Below are positions 37,452-46,101 of a DNA stretch of 64,000 nucleotides, piece by piece. The notes under the pieces are model-generated. The model saw only the letters and a list, made by a program, of their open reading frames with translations. It was not told where the DNA came from and searched no databases. Position 1 is the first letter of the stretch. Every line of letters starts with the position of its first letter. Source of the stretch: Cytophagales bacterium WSM2-2. Lineage in GTDB: Bacteria; Bacteroidota; Bacteroidia; Cytophagales; Cyclobacteriaceae. A program made the translations under genes and the position numbers. The stretch lies in the NCBI GenBank assembly GCA_015472025.1, contig BNHL01000001.1, positions 2,592,001 to 2,656,000 on the forward strand. The letters are read 5' to 3'.

Positions 37452-37533
37452 GTTGTTTCAACCAAAAATGTATTGTAAACTAGTTTGGACTAGGATACAA
37501 TTAAGACCCCCGAAAATGGGGAGAATGTCACCT

Positions 37534-40500
37534 ATGACACTGGACAGGAAAATACTTATGGGATTCATCAGCTGCTCGCTGGTCTTGCTCCTGGTGGCAG
37601 TCATTTCATTTAATAACAGCGAGAAGTTCCTTGATACCAACCAGTGGGTAAATCATACTCACGAAGTGCTCTACGAATTTGATCAAATCCTCGTTAGCTC
37701 AGTCGACGCAGAAACAGGAGCGAGGGGATTTGTAATTACTGGCGATGAAAATTACCTGGAGCCCTTTAATAACTCGAAATCAAAACTGATTGAGCATATT
37801 AAAAAAGTAAGAGAGCTGACCAAAGATAATCCCGGTCAACAGGAAAATATTGCCGGCATTGAAAATCTAGCCGATGCACATATCAAACACCTGAGTAGAA
37901 AAATTGAGCTACGTAAGGAAGATTTTAATAAGGCCAAAGCATTGGTTGCCTCCGGAGAGGGCAAGCGTATTGAAGATGATATAAGAAAAACCATAGATCA
38001 CGCGAAAGGAATCGAACAGACGTTGCTTGTGCAAAGAAGACAAGCAAGTGATGCAGATGCGCGCAGCTTCAATCTTATTTTTATCATTCTGCTTACAGTC
38101 ATTGTTCTTGTGTTGATTATAGTTTATTTCATCATCATTGCCAACCTCAGAGCTCTCCGGAAAGCTGAAAAAGAAACAGCTGATAAGAATTGGAGTCTGT
38201 CGGGCAGCGGAGAGTTGGTGAAGAGCATGCAAGGCAATAAGCAATTGACGGACCTGGCACAGGCAGTCATCAATCATTTGACAACCTATTTGAACGCACA
38301 AATAGGAGCCATCTATATTGCAGAAGACGATAGTACCCTCAAATTGGTCAGCGCTTATGCTATTAATAAAGCAAAGAAAGATTCTCTTGTTGTCCGGTTT
38401 GGAGAAGGGATAGTCGGGCAGGCGGCTGCGGAGAAAAGAACAATTTTATTAACTAATATTCCATCTGGCTATTTCATTATTAATTCCAGCTTCGGAGAGA
38501 TCTTGCCTAAAATCATTATCGCGGTTCCTGTAGTTTTTGAGGAAAGGGTGGTTGGGGTTATTGAATTGGGAAGTATTTCCCACTTCACAGAATTGCACAA
38601 ACAATATCTGGAGATTGTTACAGACAGTGTTGCGATAGCTGTTACCTCAGCCCAATCCCGAGAGAAGACAAAAGAGTTATTGGAAGAAACTCAGCGCCAG
38701 GCCGAAGAGCTTGAAGCTCAGCAGGAAGAACTGAAACAATCGAACGAAGAGCTTCATGCCAAGACAGAGTTACTTGAAAGATCCGAATTGGAGCTGAAAG
38801 CTCAGCAGGAAGAACTGAAGCAGAGTAATGAAGAGCTGGAAGAAAAAGCTAATATTCTGGAAGAGCAAAAAGATAAGCTCGAAAATGCAAAGACTGAAAT
38901 TGAAACCAAAGCCCGAGAGATTGAAGTCACCAGCAAATACAAATCCGAATTTCTGGCGAACATGTCTCACGAGCTTCGGACACCATTGAACAGTATCCTA
39001 ATCCTGGCCCAGCTGATTTCAGAAAACAAGAATAAGACCACAGGACAAAAAGAAATAGAGTTTGCAAAAAATATTTACAACTCGGGCAGTGATTTGCTCA
39101 ACCTGATCAACGAAATACTTGACCTTTCAAAGGTAGAGGCGGGAAAAATGCAATTGGATATCGGGGAAGCCTCATTCCAGCAAATGAGCACCAACTTGTC
39201 TGCCCTGTTTTCTGAAATAGCCAGAGATAAGGCCGTTGATTTCAAAATAAATCTTGACGAAAAGAACCTCCCTCCGGTGATGAGCACCGATATACAACGG
39301 GTTGAACAGATTTTGAAAAATTTGTTATCCAACGCTTTTAAGTTTACCGATAAGAGTGGCAAGGTTACCTTAACTATAAACCGGCCGCCTGCAGATATTT
39401 CATTTAAAGGTAAAAACCTGAAAACAGCAGAAGTTGTGGCGTTTTCAGTCACTGATACCGGAATAGGTATCCCCGAAGATAAGCGGAGCGTCATCTTCGA
39501 AGCTTTTCAGCAGGCGGATGGCTCTACAAAAAGAAAATACGGTGGAACCGGGCTTGGCTTGTCCATCAGCAAAGAACTGGCACTTGCGCTGGGCGGAGAA
39601 ATTCAACTGGAAAGCGAAAATGGAAAGGGAAGTACTTTTACGCTATACTTACCTCTGCTTTTCGATCCTACTTTTGTCATTCCTTCCGACAAGCAAGTAG
39701 AAATAACCGAAAAGAAAATTGAGAAGAAACCCAGGCCGGTGTCCCAGGCGCCATCTTATGAAACCAACGTCATTGATGACCGTCATAATATCCTGGAGAA
39801 TGATCGTATCATTTTAATTATCGAAGACGATGAACAATTTGCCAATGTACTCTTGGATTTTATCAGGGAGCGTAAATACAAAGGCATTATTGCTTCACAG
39901 GGCAATACCGGCATAAGCTATGCGCGACACTACAAACCCGATGCAATCCTGCTGGACATGAAACTGCCCGTCATGGACGGAGTCGAGGTGCTGAAGAAAA
40001 TAAAAAATGATCCTGATCTGAGACACATCCCCGTTCAAGTCATATCTGCTTTTGATCAAAAAAAGGAAGGAATGAGGTTGGGCGCATTCGATTATATTCG
40101 AAAGCCAGTCTCTATAAGCGATCTGCAAAAAGCATTTGACAACATCAACCAATTCACCAGCAAGAAGCTGAAGAAATTATTGATTGTTGAAGACAACGAA
40201 ATGCAAAACATTGCTATCCGGGAGCTAATCGGAAACGGTGATGTGCGGTGTTTCTCCGCTTACAAGGGTGCTGAGGCTTATGAAACACTGGAACGCGAAT
40301 CTTTCGATTGCATTATTGTTGATCTCGGCCTGCCGGACATGTCAGGGTTTGAATTGCTGGAAAAGATCAAGGCAAGTGCCCGGTTGAGTCACATCCCCAT
40401 CGTTGTATACACCGGCAAGGATTTAAAAAAAGAAGACAATGAACGCCTCACCAAACTTGCTGATACGGTGGTGCTAAAAACTGCTGACTCTCATGAGCGT

Positions 40501-40974
40501 CTGCTCGATGAAACCATTTTATTCCTTCACCGCATTGAATCTCAGTTGCCCAAAGAAAAGCAAACGATGATCAGGAAATTGCATAAGGCAGATGAAATAT
40601 TGAAGAATAAGAAAATACTATTGGTCGATGATGACATCCGGAACATCTATTCGTTGACCAATGCCCTGGAGGAAGAAGGATTGCAGTGTATTACCGCAGA
40701 AAATGGAAAGGTGGCTTTGGAAGCGCTCCGGGAAAATCCAGCAATTGACCTGGTATTGATGGACGTGATGATGCCACAAATGGATGGATATGAAGCCACC
40801 ACTGAAATTCGGAAGATAGCTGAATTCGGCAAGCTCCCGATTATTGCATTAACTGCTAAAGCGATGAAAGGAGATAAAGAGAAATGCCTGGCGGTTGGCA
40901 TGTCCGATTATATTTCAAAGCCGGTTAACATAGAGCAACTCCTTTCCCTCATGCGCGTTTGGCTTTACCGATAA
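37534..40974 (+). CDS. CHASE3-GAF hybrid histidine kinase with three receiver domains
   Basis: The start at 37534 (MTLDRKILMGFISCSLVLLL) fits the membrane helix and the TTTG box at 37484; the frame is open from 37453. The product has 1146 residues. Order: TM1, CHASE3 (about 35-170, with SVDAETGARGFVITGDENYL), TM2 (about 180-200), GAF (about 235-395), a long coiled coil with repeated QQEELKQSNEEL, HisKA with H479 in FLANMSHELRTPLNSI, HATPase (DTGIGIPED, GGTGLGLSIS), then REC1 (D808), REC2 (D930) and REC3 (D1077, LVLMDVMMPQMDGYEA). It has no HPt. CheR starts four bases after the stop. Confidence 0.93.
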   Translation: MTLDRKILMGFISCSLVLLLVAVISFNNSEKFLDTNQWVNHTHEVLYEFDQILVSSVDAETGARGFVITGDENYLEPFNNSKSKLIEHIKKVRELTKDNPGQQENIAGIENLADAHIKHLSRKIELRKEDFNKAKALVASGEGKRIEDDIRKTIDHAKGIEQTLLVQRRQASDADARSFNLIFIILLTVIVLVLIIVYFIIIANLRALRKAEKETADKNWSLSGSGELVKSMQGNKQLTDLAQAVINHLTTYLNAQIGAIYIAEDDSTLKLVSAYAINKAKKDSLVVRFGEGIVGQAAAEKRTILLTNIPSGYFIINSSFGEILPKIIIAVPVVFEERVVGVIELGSISHFTELHKQYLEIVTDSVAIAVTSAQSREKTKELLEETQRQAEELEAQQEELKQSNEELHAKTELLERSELELKAQQEELKQSNEELEEKANILEEQKDKLENAKTEIETKAREIEVTSKYKSEFLANMSHELRTPLNSILILAQLISENKNKTTGQKEIEFAKNIYNSGSDLLNLINEILDLSKVEAGKMQLDIGEASFQQMSTNLSALFSEIARDKAVDFKINLDEKNLPPVMSTDIQRVEQILKNLLSNAFKFTDKSGKVTLTINRPPADISFKGKNLKTAEVVAFSVTDTGIGIPEDKRSVIFEAFQQADGSTKRKYGGTGLGLSISKELALALGGEIQLESENGKGSTFTLYLPLLFDPTFVIPSDKQVEITEKKIEKKPRPVSQAPSYETNVIDDRHNILENDRIILIIEDDEQFANVLLDFIRERKYKGIIASQGNTGISYARHYKPDAILLDMKLPVMDGVEVLKKIKNDPDLRHIPVQVISAFDQKKEGMRLGAFDYIRKPVSISDLQKAFDNINQFTSKKLKKLLIVEDNEMQNIAIRELIGNGDVRCFSAYKGAEAYETLERESFDCIIVDLGLPDMSGFELLEKIKASARLSHIPIVVYTGKDLKKEDNERLTKLADTVVLKTADSHERLLDETILFLHRIESQLPKEKQTMIRKLHKADEILKNKKILLVDDDIRNIYSLTNALEEEGLQCITAENGKVALEALRENPAIDLVLMDVMMPQMDGYEATTEIRKIAEFGKLPIIALTAKAMKGDKEKCLAVGMSDYISKPVNIEQLLSLMRVWLYR

Positions 40975-40978
40975 TCCT

Positions 40979-41800
40979 ATGGACTCTCTCATTGACGCTA
41001 ATGACTACAAAGAACTGCTGAGCTCTATCCGTTTCATTTACGGATATGATTTCACGGATTATGCGGAGTCTTCCGTCAAAAGAAGGATTGCTCATTTTAT
41101 GAATACCAAAGGCCTTGATACCCTGGATAAACTTGGCAAGATCCTGCTTAAAGATGAAGTCTTTTTCGAAGAATTTGTTCAGGGTCTTTCCATCACGGTC
41201 ACAGAAATGTTTCGCGACCCTTCATTCTATAAAAGCATTCGTGAAAAAGTCTTGAAGCGATTGGCCACTTATCCGGTGATCAAGATATGGCTGGCCGGAT
41301 GCGCCACCGGTGAAGAAGCCTATTCGATCGCCATCCTGTTAAAGGAAGAAGGGCTACTGGAAAGATCAATTATATATGCGACAGACATCAATCAAAAGTC
41401 ATTGCAAATCGCAAAGCAGGGGGTGTATTCATTGGAGGGGATGAAAGTGTACATCAATAATTATCATAATTCTGGTGGAAAGAATGATTTCTCGGAATAC
41501 TACACGGCTAAATACAATTCCGTCTTGTTTGATAAATCGCTAAGCCAAAACATTTTGTTTTCACCGCACAACCTCGCCACTGATCAGTCATTCAATGAAT
41601 TTCAATTGATAATTTGTCGCAATGTGCTGATGTACTTTAACCGGCATTTACAAGACAAAGTGATCAATCTTTTTTATGATAGTCTATGTTCTTTCGGTTT
41701 TCTCGGTCTCGGTGACAAGGAATCCCTTTTGTTTTCAGGTCAAAAAGATGAGTTTGACGAAGTGGACAGAAAAGAAAAAATCTATAGAAGGGCCAAGTAA
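40979..41800 (+). CDS. cheR: CheR-type glutamate methyltransferase
   Basis: CheR uses S-adenosylmethionine to methylate glutamates of chemoreceptors. The 273-residue protein has the N-terminal helical domain, VTEMFRDPSFY, the SAM-binding loop WLAGCATGEEAYSIAILL (about 101), IYATDINQKSL and LIICRNVLMYFN. Its place between a CHASE3 hybrid kinase (four bases upstream) and a REC-kinase (eight bases downstream) is the usual layout of CheR in non-chemotaxis kinase clusters. A CheB methylesterase gene, often next in such clusters, is missing here, and no chemoreceptor is in the window. The methylated target may be the kinase's coiled coil (inference). Confidence 0.92.
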   Translation: MDSLIDANDYKELLSSIRFIYGYDFTDYAESSVKRRIAHFMNTKGLDTLDKLGKILLKDEVFFEEFVQGLSITVTEMFRDPSFYKSIREKVLKRLATYPVIKIWLAGCATGEEAYSIAILLKEEGLLERSIIYATDINQKSLQIAKQGVYSLEGMKVYINNYHNSGGKNDFSEYYTAKYNSVLFDKSLSQNILFSPHNLATDQSFNEFQLIICRNVLMYFNRHLQDKVINLFYDSLCSFGFLGLGDKESLLFSGQKDEFDEVDRKEKIYRRAK

Positions 41801-41808
41801 TTCATGTT

Positions 41809-42963
41809 ATGGATCGTACAGTGACCATTTTAATAATTGATGATAAGCCGTCCAACATTTACGTGCTGGAAAAACTGCTGGAGAAGCCTGAGAGGGTTTT
41901 GGTGAGCGCAACTAGCGGAGCCGAAGGTTTGAAGCTTGCTTTGAATAGAGAAATTGATCTGGTGATCCTTGATGTTCAGATGCCCGAGATGGATGGATTT
42001 GAAGTCGCAAAGATCTTAAAATCAAATAAGCGGACAAGAGATGTTCCGATCATATTCGCTTCAGCTGAAGCAAAAGAGCGTGAGTCTATCATGAAAGGGT
42101 TTGAGGAAGGAGCTGTTGATTATCTATCTAAACCGCTCGACCCTGAGGTGACCAAGGCCAAGGTGTCTGTCCTGCTGAAAATTCAACTACAAAAAAAAGA
42201 ACTCCTGGAGAAGAACCTGTCGCTGGAGAATGCCGACAGGCAGATCAAAGAGCTTAACCTGGAGCTGAAGAAGAACTTGTCGCAACTGGAGACAGCTAAC
42301 AAAGAGCTGGAATCATTCTCTTATTCTGTATCGCATGATCTGCGGGCGCCCCTTCGAACATTGAATGGCTATGCCAGTATCCTGTTGGAGGACTATAGTG
42401 CTAACCTTGACGGAGAGGCGAATCGGCTGTTGCAGGGTATTCAGGGCAATGCCGATAAAATGAATAACCTCATTGAGGACCTGCTGCGTCTCTCGAAACT
42501 GGAACGACAGGAAGTTGAGAAAACAGAAGTTGATGTATTAAAGCTCGTACAGAACATTATCAGTGACATCGGCAATTCTATTCAACATAATGCAAATATC
42601 ATTTTGAATCCATTATTGCCTGCTCATGCAGATCGCTCTTTACTTGCGCAGGTATGGGTAAACTTAATATCCAACGCGATAAAATATTCTGCAAAAAAAG
42701 ACAATCCTCGGGTAGAGATCAGCTCCTCAAAACAGAATGGTGAAGTGGTCTATCACATTAAAGATAATGGTGCTGGATTTAACATGGACTACGCTGATAA
42801 ATTATTTGGCGTATTTCAACGCTTACATAAATCTGCAGAATTTGAAGGAACAGGCATAGGATTGGCTATTGTTAAGCGTGTTGTTAGCAAACATGGAGGC
42901 AGGGTTTGGGCAGAAGCAAAGCCCAATGAAGGCGCGACTTTCTTTTTTTCTTTACCGTTCTAG
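41809..42963 (+). CDS. REC-HisKA-HATPase fusion (receiver-headed histidine kinase)
   Basis: The 384-residue soluble protein has a receiver (D55 in LVILDVQMPEMDG), coiled coil (about 125-165), HisKA with H176 in SYSVSHDLRAPLRT and HATPase ([29 protein letters not shown]). It is the close paralog of 11248-12411. As the third gene of the hybrid kinase-CheR unit it probably takes phosphate at its receiver from the large hybrid kinase, or reports kinase output. A perfect inverted repeat overlaps its stop codon. Confidence 0.93.
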   Translation: MDRTVTILIIDDKPSNIYVLEKLLEKPERVLVSATSGAEGLKLALNREIDLVILDVQMPEMDGFEVAKILKSNKRTRDVPIIFASAEAKERESIMKGFEEGAVDYLSKPLDPEVTKAKVSVLLKIQLQKKELLEKNLSLENADRQIKELNLELKKNLSQLETANKELESFSYSVSHDLRAPLRTLNGYASILLEDYSANLDGEANRLLQGIQGNADKMNNLIEDLLRLSKLERQEVEKTEVDVLKLVQNIISDIGNSIQHNANIILNPLLPAHADRSLLAQVWVNLISNAIKYSAKKDNPRVEISSSKQNGEVVYHIKDNGAGFNMDYADKLFGVFQRLHKSAEFEGTGIGLAIVKRVVSKHGGRVWAEAKPNEGATFFFSLPF

Positions 42964-42976
42964 CTTGCTAGAACGG
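42955..42976. repeat. Inverted repeat over the stop codon
   Basis: CCGTTCTAGC, TT, GCTAGAACGG: a perfect 10-base stem that includes the TAG stop at 42961. No T tract follows, so it may stabilise the mRNA end or act as a weak terminator. The following 300 bases (42977-43272) hold only a weak - strand frame (43197-42952) without family features. Confidence 0.5.
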
Positions 42977-43272
42977 CTCCTGAGTTTGGCCACAACCGGC
43001 AGACATAAGTGCAGAAAGCTGCCTGGTTTCGAGTATCGAATAAATGAAGTCTCAGCCAGTTCTTCAAGATTGATTTCATCTGTCGTTGTAAATTCCCCAT
43101 CAATCGCTAGAAATTCCAGCAGAAACTCGGTTTGACTAGAGCCAGAATACAGTTCGAAGAAATTTAACGATGAGTGGAGCCCAAATCCTGACATCAAAGG
43201 TCAAAATTTTTCTTAGAGAAGCGTGGAGTATTCAAAATTCAATTTTCCAGGAATGATTCATATTTTAAGCTC

Positions 43273-43932
43273 CTATATCGAAATTACATTATTCTTGATA
43301 GCGTACTTTACGAGTTCAGCAGTATTTCTTAATCCCAATTTGTCGAGGATGTGCATTTTGTGACTGTCCACAGTTTTAATGCTAATAAATAATTCGCCAG
43401 CCGTCTCTTTCGTGCTTCTCCCATTTGCAAGTAAGGCCAACACCTCTAATTCTCGCTTAGTCAAATCTATTAATTTTATTTGCTTTTTTACCTGCTGTGT
43501 ACATGCTTCTTTCTTATAAAAGTCGCCCAGCACAAAACTCGCAATAGACTCATAGTATTTTTCTCCGTTCATGACTGTCTTTATGCTATCAACTAACGTT
43601 TCTTTTTCAACGTCTTTAAGTAGATATCCATCAATTCCCGCCTGAATACCACTGGTTAGAAACTCCTTTTTTATTTCAGAAAACAGCAGGATGATTTTGA
43701 CATTGCTCCTCGTCTTCTTAATCCATCTGGTCGCTTCGATGCCGGTCATTCCCTTCATCATGATATCCATCAAAATAACGTCAGGGTTAAAAGTCGGCAG
43801 TTTATTAATCATTTCCTCCCCACTAGATACAGAGCCGACAATTTGAATTTCGTCGACCTGTTGCAGCATTAAGGAAATCCTTCCGCGAACTAAATAGTGA
43901 TTGTCGACGAGGGAGATTTTTATTTTTCTCAT
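43273..43932 (-). CDS. NarL/LuxR-type response regulator
   Basis: I choose ATG 43932 (MRKIKISLVDNHYLVRGRIS), because the receiver starts there; the frame is open to 44013 with an unlikely extra N-terminus. The 219-residue protein has a receiver (D56 in VILMDIMMKGMTG, lysine in YLLKDVEKE) and a C-terminal LuxR helix-turn-helix (about 150-210, LTKRELEVLALLANGRSTKE and SIKTVDSHKMHILDKLGL). It is the only response regulator in the window with a DNA-binding output, so it is a candidate end point for the kinases nearby and for one of the shared palindromes. It has no paired kinase next to it. Confidence 0.93.
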   Translation of the reverse strand: MRKIKISLVDNHYLVRGRISLMLQQVDEIQIVGSVSSGEEMINKLPTFNPDVILMDIMMKGMTGIEATRWIKKTRSNVKIILLFSEIKKEFLTSGIQAGIDGYLLKDVEKETLVDSIKTVMNGEKYYESIASFVLGDFYKKEACTQQVKKQIKLIDLTKRELEVLALLANGRSTKETAGELFISIKTVDSHKMHILDKLGLRNTAELVKYAIKNNVISI

Positions 43933-44609
43933 TTTTTTAGAGATTTTCCTAATGACCGGTGTCCCGCAATTTTTCTGTATAGACGACGAAACCACAATCC
44001 CCTGCTTCCTCAAATTAAGTTAACTAAGAATCAAAGAGCATCCAATGGGAAAAACTCCTATTAGAGTAAAACTCATCAAAAGCACTCGACCAATGGAGTT
44101 TCTTTGAATAGTGTCTCAGGTTGGCATTTCACAATGACATTCGTTGACCACGTTCGAAGATACCGTATTCCAATGCGTTGAATTTTAGAATTGAAATGAG
44201 GAACTTAGGCGGATGATGCGGACTTGGGCGGCTTTGGATGCTGATTCAAAGCTGATAGTTACTTTTATTAGTGAGTAATCGTAGTGCAAGCCGTAAAGTA
44301 CTTATCGGGGGATGTGGCTCAACGTCTTTCAAATCGAGTTCACCTTACCCGGACATAATCCATATTAACGACCGGCTTCTTAGAGTTGCGAATCGGGTAT
44401 ACTCTGGGGAGTGCCTGAATAAGGTTAATTAAAGGATTATTTTTTTAACGTCTTGAGTGAGGAATTATTTCAATTCACCCTTCGGCCCATCCCGAAACGA
44501 CCTAAATGAGGCAAAATTTCTGTGAATAGGTGTAATCGGAATTTACATTGTATGCATATACGAGACCTAAAAAAAAATTAGGTCCATTTCTAATGAACCC
44601 AAATCTATG
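43933..44609. other. Gene-free stretch
   Basis: About 680 bases without a supported frame. A hairpin GACCTAA, seven A, TTAGGTC lies at 44564-44584, 26 bases after the stop of the secreted-protein gene; on the - strand it has a T-rich loop and may act as a terminator. Confidence 0.4.
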
Positions 44610-45230
44610 TCATTTTTCCTGGAAGCCAACGAACTTCGAAGGATGCGTATTTGCGTGAACATAACTCAACGGATTTTCAAAATCATGGTTGTTATCATGG
44701 ATTCGTAAGACATTAATCTCATACTCGTGCAAGCTGAACGCCAATCTTCCATCAATATAAAAGAAAACAAATTTGAAAAAGCGTGTAGGTTCTTCAAGTG
44801 AAATTAAGTTGACAAAATACCGATACTTACCACCATGTGTTTCCCATTTGCTTTCTATCCATCGACGTTGGGGAATTTTGTCAGTAAAGGATTCGATTAG
44901 TTTCCAAGTTGATAAATCACCATCACCGCGGATATGGTTTTCTAGAGAGGTTTGGTAGAGTCGTAAACTGGAGTTATCACTTAGTATGAAACCACAGGTG
45001 CTGATGACATGTCCCACATTGAAGACGGATGTATACTTCTGAAGAAGTTGCTCGGTCTTTACCGTATCATATGTTCCTGGCTGCAGGAGAATATTGACAT
45101 GCCCATTTAAAACGCAAAGTGTGTCTGGCCTGAGGCTAGATGAAGTCTGTCCACGTACATCGATTCCGGTTAAAATAAAAAAGAATACAAATGCGCCAAG
45201 TATAGTTCCGGGTTGTTGGGGTCTGATCAT
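44610..45230 (-). CDS. Secreted protein of unknown function, paralog of 23141-23767
   Basis: The predicted promoter (TTTG at 45270-45267) puts transcription start near 45260, so the longest frame start (45284) is excluded; ATG 45230 (MIRPQQPGTILGAFVFFFIL) or 45239 then gives a signal peptide ending near VRGQ. The mature domain of about 180 residues shares the family pattern with 23141-23767: VLNG-V, LSTWKLIESFTDKIPQRRWI, YFVNL, RFFKFVFFYIDGRLAFSL. No known family. Its upstream region has two TCAG-N7-CTGA sites, and the divergent gene at 45475 a third. Confidence 0.6.
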   Translation of the reverse strand: MIRPQQPGTILGAFVFFFILTGIDVRGQTSSSLRPDTLCVLNGHVNILLQPGTYDTVKTEQLLQKYTSVFNVGHVISTCGFILSDNSSLRLYQTSLENHIRGDGDLSTWKLIESFTDKIPQRRWIESKWETHGGKYRYFVNLISLEEPTRFFKFVFFYIDGRLAFSLHEYEINVLRIHDNNHDFENPLSYVHANTHPSKFVGFQEK

Positions 45231-45266
45231 AATAATCATAAGACGGGCATTGACTCGCTGCCTGTA

Positions 45267-45311
45267 CAAATATTGGAAAGACACGACTTTAAAACATCAG
45301 AAAAAACCTGA
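45267..45311 (-). promoter_or_regulatory. Promoter with TCAG-N7-CTGA site, secreted-protein gene
   Basis: The palindrome at 45297-45311 (TCAGGTTTTTTCTGA in gene direction) is 26 bases from TTTG (45270-45267, in CAATATTTG). It helps decide the start codon of the gene. Confidence 0.65.
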
Positions 45312-45348
45312 TTTTTAAAAATCCATGAATCTCGACTTTATTGCTTAT

Positions 45349-45363
45349 TCAGTGAATTTCTGA
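45349..45363. promoter_or_regulatory. TCAG-N7-CTGA palindrome, middle copy
   Basis: TCAGTGAATTTCTGA lies between the two divergent promoters, 52 bases from the copy at 45297 and 25 bases from the copy at 45374. It has no TTTG at 26 bases, so it may be a helper site. Confidence 0.5.
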
Positions 45364-45373
45364 TTTTTAACAT

Positions 45374-45418
45374 TCAGTTTCTCACTGATGCGTACTCTTG
45401 GTTTTCTACCCAGCTTTG
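45374..45418 (+). promoter_or_regulatory. Promoter with TCAG-N7-CTGA site, gene 45475
   Basis: TCAGTTTCTCACTGA (45374-45388), 26 bases, TTTG (45415-45418). The start codon is 56 bases further on, leaving a leader of about 50 bases. Confidence 0.62.
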
Positions 45419-45462
45419 AGGCGAGCTAGTAAAAACGAACAAGACAGTTCAAAACAATAAAA

Positions 45463-45470
45463 AAAGGAGG
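45463..45470 (+). promoter_or_regulatory. Strong Shine-Dalgarno sequence
   Basis: AAAGGAGG ends four bases before ATG 45475. Near-perfect Shine-Dalgarno sequences are uncommon in Bacteroidota, so this supports the small gene as real and translated. Confidence 0.6.
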
Positions 45471-45474
45471 AGTT

Positions 45475-45888
45475 ATGAAAATGGTGCAACAAAGCGCGCA
45501 TTTGAAAAATCTAAAAATCAAATTCATAATTGTCTGCGGCCGAAAAATCAATAGATTATTTAGAGTCATTTCCCATCGAATTTTTCAATGGTTATGTAGA
45601 CCAGAGGACAGTGTGTTTAAGAGCGGATTATTCCCGGCAAACACCTCACATGATTTTTCAAAACTAACGTTGCAAAATAAGATATTGACTGTTGGAAAGC
45701 TGATAAGTCAATTACAATCGGACGATCTTCTCAATATTGATTTAGCACGAAAAGCACTCTTGGCCCTAAACTGCAAACTAAATCAGCAAATCATTAGCAC
45801 CTGGAATGAAGCTTATTTCATAGAGCCACCCATAAAGAAGGATCGGAAAATTTATAGATACGACTTACTTAATTCGAAAGTCAAATAG
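45475..45888 (+). CDS. Unrecognised small basic protein
   Basis: The 137-residue protein has no signal peptide or membrane helix and no motif I know. The N-terminal third is strongly basic (KNLKIKFIIVCGRKINRLFR), the middle is helical with leucines (LISQLQSDDLLNIDLARKAL). A good ribosome site and a promoter of the shared TCAG-N7-CTGA type make it a real gene. It is divergent from the secreted-protein gene and may share its regulator. Confidence 0.55.
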   Translation: MKMVQQSAHLKNLKIKFIIVCGRKINRLFRVISHRIFQWLCRPEDSVFKSGLFPANTSHDFSKLTLQNKILTVGKLISQLQSDDLLNIDLARKALLALNCKLNQQIISTWNEAYFIEPPIKKDRKIYRYDLLNSKVK

Positions 45889-46101
45889 TCTCTACAGTTA
45901 TAATTGATATCACTGGTACGCAGTCAGCATCGTAATGAGTATTGCCTTAATCTTGGAGAATTCATTTTGTAGTACAAGGACGGATTCGTTATGTATTGAT
46001 CGAGATTTATTACACCCAAGACATCTCAGACTAAATATCAAAGGCGAATAGTAGTTATTCCCATACCATAACTTGAAACTCTAGAACAAGTCTAAATTTA
46101 A

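Noticed and set aside
42952-43197. 81-codon - strand frame after the REC-kinase gene
   Set aside because: It overlaps the end of the kinase gene and has no family features; too weak to call.
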